Source: Sediminibacterium ginsengisoli
GTDB lineage: Bacteria > Bacteroidota > Bacteroidia > Chitinophagales > Chitinophagaceae
NCBI GenBank assembly: GCA_945860335.1
Contig: CAMAQW010000027.1
Span: 1-13,691, forward strand
DNA: 13,691 nt
Direction: 5' to 3'
The first letter of the stretch is position 1, and each line of letters begins with the position of its first letter. Position numbers and translations under genes: made by a program. The notes beneath the pieces are model-generated. The model was not told the origin of the DNA. It made no database searches and was given only the letters and a program-made list of their open reading frames with translations. Shown piece after piece: positions 8,400 to 13,691 of this stretch.

Positions 8400-10436
8400 T
8401 TACGATATCTTTCCCCACCCCGACCTAGACTTTTGGGACTGAAGATAGTTTTTCAATTCTAAATTTTTTGCCAAATTGAGGGTATGGTCTTCTTCTACTA
8501 GCTTTTCGGCAGCTATTTTAGCTACTTCAAGCACCTCTTTGTCATTAACAATATTAGCGAGCTTAAAGTTCAAAGCACCACTTTGTCTAGTACCCTCAAT
8601 ATCGCCAGGACCCCTTAATTCTAGGTCTTTTTCGGCAATTAAGAAGCCATCATTGGTAGCACACATAATTTTGATGCGCTCCCTGGCATCGTTGCTTACT
8701 TTTTGACCTGTTAATAAAACGCAAAAACTTTTTTCGGAGCCCCTTCCTACCCGTCCGCGTAACTGATGTAGCTGCGATAAACCAAATTTTTCGGAACTTT
8801 CTATCACCATGACGGAGGCATTAGGCACATTCACGCCCACCTCAATTACGGTGGTGGCTACCATGATTTGTGTATCTCCATTTACAAAACGCGCCATGTT
8901 GGTTTCTTTTTGATCCGACGGTTGTCTTCCATGCACCATACTAATTTTATAATTTGGTTCCGGAAAAAAACTTTTTACTTGTTCATACCCTTGCATGAGA
9001 TCTTCGTAACTAAGTTTTTCGCTCTCTTCAATCAACGGATAAATAAAATAAACTTGTCTGCCTTTTTCGATTTCTGTTTTTACAAAATCCATCACGGATG
9101 CGCGCATCATTTCATTTCGGTGCACGGTTGTAATAGGTTGTCTACCCGGCGGTAGTTCATCCATCACACTATAGTCAAGATCACCATAAGCAGTCATAGC
9201 AAGGGTTCTAGGAATTGGCGTTGCTGTCATTACAAGCACGTGCGGCGGTACTACCGCTTTTTCCCAAAGCTTTGCACGCTGCGCAACTCCAAATCGGTGT
9301 TGTTCATCCACAACCACAAAACCTAAATTATGAAACTGTACTTTTTCTTCAATAACAGCGTGTGTTCCCACAACAAAATGAAGTGATCCATCTTGTAAAC
9401 CCTGCATGATTTTTTTTCGTGCAGCTGTTTTAGTACTACCCGTTAATAAAGCCAGTTCTACACCCATATCTTTTAATAATTCACTAAGTCCTTGGTAATG
9501 CTGCTGCGCTAAAATTTCGGTGGGTGCCATTAAGCAACTTTGAAATCCATTGTCTGCTGCAAGGAGCATACTAAGTAACGCTACGATGGTTTTACCACTA
9601 CCTACATCACCTTGTAAAAGGCGGTTCATTTGACGGCCCCTAGCGGTATCTGTTCTTATTTCTTTGAGTACTCTTTTTTGAGCACCTGTTAATTCGAAAG
9701 GCAAATACTTGTTGTAAAAAGTATTAAAGAATTCGCCAACTTTTTCAAATATGACGCCCCTGCTAGACTGATGTCTGGCAAGGCGCACAAGGTTTAAGCG
9801 CACTTGTGCCACAAATAATTCTTCAAACTTTAAACGTCTTAACGCCGCTTTATAAGCTTTGTCAGAAACTGGAAAATGAATATTGGAATAAGCTTCATAC
9901 CGGTTCATGAGCTTATAATCGGATAATATATGGGCAGGTAAATTTTCAGGTATATCTGCGGGCTTGATCATGGAAAAAAGCTGGTACGTGAGTTTTGCCA
10001 GTTGTCTTCCATTAAGCCCACGAGCCTTTAATTTTTCGGTAGCGGGGTAAACGGGTTCGAGGTAATCTTTGCCCCCTTCTTTGGCCGGGGTAAAAATTTC
10101 AATTTCGGGATGCACCATTTGAGGCTTCCCATTAAAAAAGCCTGTTTTTCCAAATACAAGGTATTTCTGACCAGGAACCAGGTTCTTTTGCACCCAGCTA
10201 GCCCCCTGAAACCATGCAAGCTCCAGTGCACCCGTATCATCCACTAGCTGCGCAATAAGGCGTCTAGCCCTTTTGTCACCCATTAAGGAAGGCTGTTGTA
10301 AGATACCTACTACCTGCACAAAGTCGGTGGCGGGGCTGATGGAGCCAATCTTGTGCACCTGGGTTTTATCGATATGCCTGTGCGGATAATGCTCCAGTAA
10401 ATCAGAGAAAGTGTAAATAGATAGCTCCTTTTTCAA
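8400..10436 (-). CDS. recG: ATP-dependent DNA helicase RecG (true N-terminus probably further upstream)
   Basis: RecG remodels stalled replication forks and Holliday junctions by double-strand DNA translocation. From the TTG at 10436 the product is 678 residues. An OB-fold wedge domain lies at about 38-115 (VVGILQQPS to VHPEIEIF), then helicase motifs: Walker A GDVGSGKT at 276-283, DEQH at 377-380, TATPIPRT at 404-411, VATTVIEVGVNVP at 526-538, QLRGRVGRG at 558-566, and the RecG-specific TRG region DLELRGPGDIEGTRQSG near 604-620. The C-terminus (WGKIS) is normal. The start is uncertain. The frame stays open upstream and encodes SPIEYLKGVGPLRGELL, a conserved RecG N-terminus, yet contains no ATG, GTG or TTG before an in-frame TAA near 10594. 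Translation probably begins at a rare codon such as ATA 10493 or ATT 10511/10514; TTG 10436 is given only as the first conventional start. It heads the minus-strand gene run. Confidence 0.93.
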   Translation of the reverse strand: MKKELSIYTFSDLLEHYPHRHIDKTQVHKIGSISPATDFVQVVGILQQPSLMGDKRARRLIAQLVDDTGALELAWFQGASWVQKNLVPGQKYLVFGKTGFFNGKPQMVHPEIEIFTPAKEGGKDYLEPVYPATEKLKARGLNGRQLAKLTYQLFSMIKPADIPENLPAHILSDYKLMNRYEAYSNIHFPVSDKAYKAALRRLKFEELFVAQVRLNLVRLARHQSSRGVIFEKVGEFFNTFYNKYLPFELTGAQKRVLKEIRTDTARGRQMNRLLQGDVGSGKTIVALLSMLLAADNGFQSCLMAPTEILAQQHYQGLSELLKDMGVELALLTGSTKTAARKKIMQGLQDGSLHFVVGTHAVIEEKVQFHNLGFVVVDEQHRFGVAQRAKLWEKAVVPPHVLVMTATPIPRTLAMTAYGDLDYSVMDELPPGRQPITTVHRNEMMRASVMDFVKTEIEKGRQVYFIYPLIEESEKLSYEDLMQGYEQVKSFFPEPNYKISMVHGRQPSDQKETNMARFVNGDTQIMVATTVIEVGVNVPNASVMVIESSEKFGLSQLHQLRGRVGRGSEKSFCVLLTGQKVSNDARERIKIMCATNDGFLIAEKDLELRGPGDIEGTRQSGALNFKLANIVNDKEVLEVAKIAAEKLVEEDHTLNLAKNLELKNYLQSQKSRSGWGKIS

Positions 10437-10514
10437 TAATTCACCCCTTAAAGGGCCAACGCCTTTAAGGTATTCGATGGGTGAACCTAATATGTGATTG
10501 GAACCTTGAATAAT
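10437..10514 (-). other. Likely coding 5' extension of recG without a conventional start codon
   Basis: Read in the recG frame, this stretch has no stop and encodes IIQGSNHILGSPIEYLKGVGPLRGEL immediately before the annotated TTG when read from 10514. The part from SPIEY to GELL matches the conserved beginning of Bacteroidota RecG, including the helix-hairpin-helix-like LKGVGP. The only plausible initiators are ATT (10514, 10511), ATA (10493) or ATC (10478). An imperfect promoter-like octamer GATATTTG lies at 10547-10540 on the minus strand. A rare start codon or a base error that removed an ATG would both explain this. Confidence 0.6.
10446..10470. repeat. Perfect 9-bp inverted repeat inside the recG 5' region
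   Basis: CCTTAAAGG at 10446-10454 is the exact reverse complement of CCTTTAAGG at 10462-10470, with a 7-base loop (GCCAACG). On the minus strand it spells the codons for LKGVGPLRG of RecG, so coding constraint may explain it. There is no T-run after it on either strand, so it does not look like a terminator. In the recG mRNA it would form a hairpin 10 bases before the TTG at 10436. Confidence 0.55.
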
Positions 10515-10561
10515 GGGCAGTTTTAGGGTATTTCTATAGCAAATATCATGAAAAAGCGCCT

Positions 10562-10569
10562 TATCTTCG
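10562..10569 (+). promoter_or_regulatory. Probable -7 promoter element of trpS
   Basis: TATCTTCG matches the Bacteroidota TAnnTTTG element with one change and is followed by CGGCT and then the ATG at 10575. In this phylum transcription usually starts a few bases after the element, which puts the first base of the mRNA at or next to that ATG (a leaderless or nearly leaderless message). I see no good TTG at -33. The element lies downstream of the alternative ATG at 10548, which argues against that start. Confidence 0.45.
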
Positions 10570-10574
10570 CGGCT

Positions 10575-11588
10575 ATGGAAAAAGAGGTGGTTTTAAGTGG
10601 TATCAGGCCTACAGGATTCCTTCATTTAGGCAATTATTTTGGCGCTATGCGTAATTATGTACGTATGCAAGATGAGTTCAATTGTTACTTTTTTGTAGCA
10701 AACTGGCATAGCCTTACCACCCACCCAGATACCAAAGAATTACAAGCAAATGTTTTACGCGTGATTGCCGAAAATATTGCTTGTGGATTGGATCCAGAAA
10801 AAGTAGCATTGTATGTTCAAAGCGACGTTCCTCAAATTGCAGAACTTTATTTGTATTTAAACATGATGGCATATAAAGGTGAACTTGAAAAAACAGTAAC
10901 CTTTAAAGAAAAAGTTCGTTTGCAACCAGAAAATGTAAACGCTGGACTTCTTACCTACCCTGTATTACAAGCCGCAGATATTTTAATTCACCGCGCTGTA
11001 AAAGTGCCTGTTGGTAAAGACCAGGAACAGCATTTAGAAATGGCGCGTAATTACGCCGAACGTTTTAACCACAGATACGGCGAGGTTTTACCACTACCTT
11101 ATGCATTTAATTATGGAGGCGAACTCGTAAAAATAATGAGTTTAGATGGCGAAGGGAAAATGAGTAAAAGTGAAAATCAAATGAACACACTTTACTTAGC
11201 TGATGAGGATGATGTAATTCGTAAAAAAATTATGAAAGCCAAAACAGATGGCGGTCCTGCAGTTCCAAACGCACCAATGCCTGGATATATCGAAAACTTA
11301 TTTACCCTAATGGGCCTTGTTAGCACAACAGATACCGTAGAAAAGTTTACCGCTGATTACAACAACAGCAGTGAAGGCAATTGTATTATCAGATACGGTG
11401 ATCTTAAAAAGCAATTGGCAGAGGATATGGCTGCGTTTATTAAGCCAATTCGAGAAAAGGCTGCTGATTTACAACAAGACACGGCTACCCTTCAAAAAAT
11501 CATGAAAATGGGCGCCGAAAAAGCTGGCGAAAGCGCTTCAAAAACGCTAACACTGGTTCGTAGCGCTATTGGCATGAACTATTATTAA
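10575..11588 (+). CDS. trpS: Tryptophan--tRNA ligase
   Basis: TrpS charges tRNA-Trp with tryptophan using ATP. From the ATG at 10575 the product is 337 residues, a usual length for bacterial TrpS. The class I motifs are clear: SGIRPTGFLHLGN at residues 8-20, carrying the HIGH-equivalent HLGN, and GKMSKSEN at 194-201. PVGKDQEQHLE near 145-155 and the early GIRPTG are typical of TrpRS. An in-frame ATG at 10548 would add nine residues (MKKRLIFAA), but a promoter-like element lies between the two ATGs and the family begins at MEKEVVLSGIRPTG, so I chose the later start. Transcribed divergently from recG; the deoxynucleoside kinase gene follows after 55 bases. Confidence 0.95.
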   Translation: MEKEVVLSGIRPTGFLHLGNYFGAMRNYVRMQDEFNCYFFVANWHSLTTHPDTKELQANVLRVIAENIACGLDPEKVALYVQSDVPQIAELYLYLNMMAYKGELEKTVTFKEKVRLQPENVNAGLLTYPVLQAADILIHRAVKVPVGKDQEQHLEMARNYAERFNHRYGEVLPLPYAFNYGGELVKIMSLDGEGKMSKSENQMNTLYLADEDDVIRKKIMKAKTDGGPAVPNAPMPGYIENLFTLMGLVSTTDTVEKFTADYNNSSEGNCIIRYGDLKKQLAEDMAAFIKPIREKAADLQQDTATLQKIMKMGAEKAGESASKTLTLVRSAIGMNYY

Positions 11589-11629
11589 AAAAATCAAACT
11601 ATAATTATCTTTTTAAGATACTCATTTCG

Positions 11630-11637
11630 TACTTTCA
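11630..11637 (+). promoter_or_regulatory. Possible -7 promoter element before the deoxynucleoside kinase gene
   Basis: TACTTTCA followed by ACCCCT and the ATG at 11644. It is the same octamer found before the M24 peptidase start on the minus strand and stands in the same position as the trpS element. A second candidate, TATCTTTT at 11606-11613, matches TAnnTTTG better (7 of 8) and would give a leader of roughly 25 bases. Neither has a clear TTG at -33. Readthrough from trpS is also possible. Confidence 0.3.
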
Positions 11638-11643
11638 ACCCCT

Positions 11644-12279
11644 ATGGCAAAAGCTAAGAAACCCAAACACATCGCAATCGCAGGTAATATCGGCGCAGGT
11701 AAAACTACACTTACCGAAATGCTAAGTAAGCATTACCGTTGGATACCTCAATTTGAAGACGTAGACCACAATCCATACTTGATGGATTTCTATGAAGACA
11801 TGCCTAGATGGAGTTTTAATTTACAAGTGTACTTTTTAAATGGTAGACTCAACCAATTATTAGAAATTGCTAGAGGTACTGAAACCATTATTCAGGATAG
11901 AACCATTTACGAAGACGCTAATATTTTTGCGCCCAACTTACACGAAATGGGACTTATGAGTAAGCGTGATTTTGATAACTATTATGCATTTTTTACCACG
12001 CTTAAAACCATGGTACAACCTCCGGATTTACTCATTTATTTAAAAGCTTCTGTTCCTACCCTCGTATCACAAATACAAAAAAGAGGAAGAGAATATGAAG
12101 AAAATATCAGACTCGATTATTTAAAACGCCTCAACGAATATTACAACAAATGGATTGATGGATATCAAGAAGGTCCATTACTTGTAATTGATTGTGACAA
12201 AAATAAATTTGGTGAAAATGAAGCCGATCTTGGTGATATCATCGGAAAAGTTGATAGCACATTATTTGGCCTCTTCTAG
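11644..12279 (+). CDS. Deoxynucleoside kinase (deoxyadenosine/deoxyguanosine kinase type)
   Basis: This family phosphorylates deoxynucleosides to monophosphates in the salvage pathway. The 211-residue product has a P-loop, GNIGAGKTT, at residues 14-22; a substrate-binding stretch YFLNGRLNQL near 63-72; the DRTIYED motif at 85-91, whose D-R pair positions the deoxyribose 5'-OH; and an arginine-rich lid, KRGREYE, at 146-152. These are the standard landmarks of the dCK/dGK/TK2-like fold. Length is normal and the frame is intact. Which base it prefers cannot be read from sequence with confidence; the bacterial relatives are mostly purine (dA/dG) kinases. The FAD-linked oxidase gene follows after 24 bases, which suggests a shared transcript without an obvious functional link. 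Confidence 0.9.
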   Translation: MAKAKKPKHIAIAGNIGAGKTTLTEMLSKHYRWIPQFEDVDHNPYLMDFYEDMPRWSFNLQVYFLNGRLNQLLEIARGTETIIQDRTIYEDANIFAPNLHEMGLMSKRDFDNYYAFFTTLKTMVQPPDLLIYLKASVPTLVSQIQKRGREYEENIRLDYLKRLNEYYNKWIDGYQEGPLLVIDCDKNKFGENEADLGDIIGKVDSTLFGLF

Positions 12280-12303
12280 TTTTCCTTTCTTAATCGTATA
12301 ATA

Positions 12304-13691
12304 ATGGCAAACGGCATCGTAACTGCATCTATAGTAGATCAGTTCAAGCAACTTATTGGAAATGATTTTGTAGTAGCAGATGAAGAAAGCTTGCACAAGT
12401 ATGGCAAAGACGAAACCGAAAATTTATTGTACTCAGCTGCCGTTGTTGTAAAGCCAAAAACAGCAGCTGAGATTTCAGCCATCCTAAAAATTTGTAACGA
12501 AAATTTATTACCTGTAACGCCAAGAGGTGCTGGTACCGGGTTAACTGGTGGCGCACTCCCACATTTAGGTGGCGTATTATTATCTACCGAAAGATTAAAT
12601 CAAATACTTGATATTGACGAGCGTAATTTACAAGTAACTACCGAGCCTGGTGTGATCACAGAAGTATTACAAAATGCAGTAAAAGAAAAAGGACTTTTTT
12701 ATCCGCCCGACCCTGCAAGTAAAGGAAGTTGTTTTATTGGTGGTAATATTTCTGAAAACAGTGGTGGCCCCAAGGCTGTAAAATATGGGGTTGTAAAAGA
12801 TTATGTATTAAACCTAGAAGTAGTATTAGCTTCTGGCGAAATTATATGGACGGGCTCCAACGTTTTAAAAAATGCCACTGGCTACAACCTTACACAATTA
12901 ATTGTTGGTAGCGAAGGTACCCTTGGTATTGTTACTAAAATTGTGCTCCGTTTAATTCCGCATCCGAAATTTGATTTACTCATGCTTGCTCCATTTAATA
13001 GTTTAGAAAAAGCGAGCGAAGCAGTAAGTGCCATATTTAGAGCAGGCATTACACCAAGCGCTATGGAGCTTATGGAAATAGACGCCATAACGCTTGCCAC
13101 TAAAATGTTAGATAGCTCAGCGGTGCAATTAACAGAGGGTTTAGCAGCGCATTTAATTATCGAAGTAGACGGCAATAACCTAGATGTTTTAATGAACGAA
13201 ATGGAAGCCATTTCAGAAGTATTAAACAATTACGAAGTAGGTGAAATTTATTTTGCAGAAGACGCCGAGCAAAAAAACGAACTTTGGAAAATTCGTCGAA
13301 AAGCAAATGAAGCCTCTGTTATGGCAGGTTATACCATTGAGGAAGACGCTGTTGTGCCTAGAGCCGAGTTGCCTAAATTAATTAGAGGTGTTAAAGAAAT
13401 TGCTGCTAATAACGGCTTTAAAGTAGTTTGTTATGGACATGCGGGTGATGGAAATTTGCATATTCGCATCAACCACCCTACCATTAAAAATAGTTACAAC
13501 AATTCAGAAATGACGGCTGCACTCATGCCACTTTTTGAACTTATTGCAAGTTTAGGCGGCACCATTAGTGGGGAACACGGCGTGGGACTCATTCAAAAAC
13601 CATTTTTGAAAACTGTTTTTTCGGAAACACATTTGAGACTCATGCGTTCTATCAAAAAAACATTTGACCCCAATAACATATTAAACGCTGG
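12304..13691 (+). CDS. GlcD-type FAD-linked oxidase, last codons cut off by the window edge
   Basis: A flavoprotein of the glycolate oxidase GlcD / D-lactate dehydrogenase family, which oxidises 2-hydroxy acids to 2-keto acids. 462 codons are visible. The FAD-binding PCMH domain covers about residues 40-220, with PRGAGTGLTGG at 73-83, PPDPASKGSCFIGGNISENSGG at 134-155 and LIVGSEGTLGIV at 199-210. The C-terminal oxidase domain has HAGDGNLH at 379-386 and SGEHGVG at 422-428, which contribute metal and substrate ligands. The visible end (FDPNNILNAG) is within a few residues of the usual C-terminus, where ILNPGK is normal, so only the last codons are missing. There is no signal peptide and no iron-sulfur motif in the visible part. 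Glycolate and D-lactate cannot be told apart by eye, and no glcE, glcF or lldP neighbour is in the window. Confidence 0.92.
   Translation, partial: MANGIVTASIVDQFKQLIGNDFVVADEESLHKYGKDETENLLYSAAVVVKPKTAAEISAILKICNENLLPVTPRGAGTGLTGGALPHLGGVLLSTERLNQILDIDERNLQVTTEPGVITEVLQNAVKEKGLFYPPDPASKGSCFIGGNISENSGGPKAVKYGVVKDYVLNLEVVLASGEIIWTGSNVLKNATGYNLTQLIVGSEGTLGIVTKIVLRLIPHPKFDLLMLAPFNSLEKASEAVSAIFRAGITPSAMELMEIDAITLATKMLDSSAVQLTEGLAAHLIIEVDGNNLDVLMNEMEAISEVLNNYEVGEIYFAEDAEQKNELWKIRRKANEASVMAGYTIEEDAVVPRAELPKLIRGVKEIAANNGFKVVCYGHAGDGNLHIRINHPTIKNSYNNSEMTAALMPLFELIASLGGTISGEHGVGLIQKPFLKTVFSETHLRLMRSIKKTFDPNNILNA

Noticed and set aside
10446..10470. Inverted repeat as a bidirectional transcription terminator
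   Set aside because: No T-rich tract follows on either strand, and it lies within conserved RecG codons.
10548..10574. Longer trpS start at ATG 10548
   Set aside because: A promoter-like element lies downstream of it and the nine added residues are outside the usual TrpS start.
12882..13229. Minus-strand open frame of 115 codons
   Set aside because: It is antisense to the middle of the GlcD-type oxidase, which has well-conserved motifs on both sides and an unbroken frame.

Overview
The window looks like a piece of a Bacteroidota chromosome, probably from the Chitinophagales/Sphingobacteriales side (the rank is inference). The main evidence is a type IX secretion pair found only in that phylum: a PorP/SprF outer-membrane protein and a giant secreted protein ending in a gliding-motility-associated (type B) sorting domain. 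AT-rich sequence, A-rich start regions without strong Shine-Dalgarno sites, and TAnnTTTG-like promoter elements close to start codons agree with this. There are eleven protein genes, two cut by the window edges. I see no tRNA, rRNA, CRISPR array, insertion sequence or prophage gene, and no gene-free stretch over 300 bases; the longest, between recG and trpS, is about 140.

Minus strand (about 10.5 kb down to 1): an unbroken run of eight genes with gaps of only -4 to 50 bases. In transcription order they are recG (branched-DNA helicase), a 1220-residue secreted PKD/propeller protein, porP/sprF, an M24 aminopeptidase P, pssA (phosphatidylserine synthase), purS (small subunit of FGAM synthase), rsmI (16S rRNA 2'-O-methyltransferase) and the first 194 codons of an M1-family metallopeptidase. 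The secretion pair sits inside what is otherwise housekeeping.

Plus strand (about 10.5 kb to the end): trpS, a deoxynucleoside kinase, and a GlcD-type FAD-linked oxidase that is complete except for its last few codons. The two strands diverge between recG and trpS.

How they work together: the giant protein has a Sec signal peptide, an N-terminal domain beginning with an ENKGQW motif, seven propeller-like repeats, four PKD domains and a type B sorting domain. The PorP/SprF gene starts 3 bases after its stop codon and is the natural candidate for its dedicated outer-membrane partner. The other genes serve translation (trpS, rsmI), nucleotide supply (purS, dNK), membrane lipid (pssA), DNA repair (recG) and peptide turnover (M24, M1). 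I do not see a clearly new biological system. The points most worth a second look are the secretion pair and its repeat architecture, the missing ATG of recG, and promoter-like elements lying directly against several start codons.
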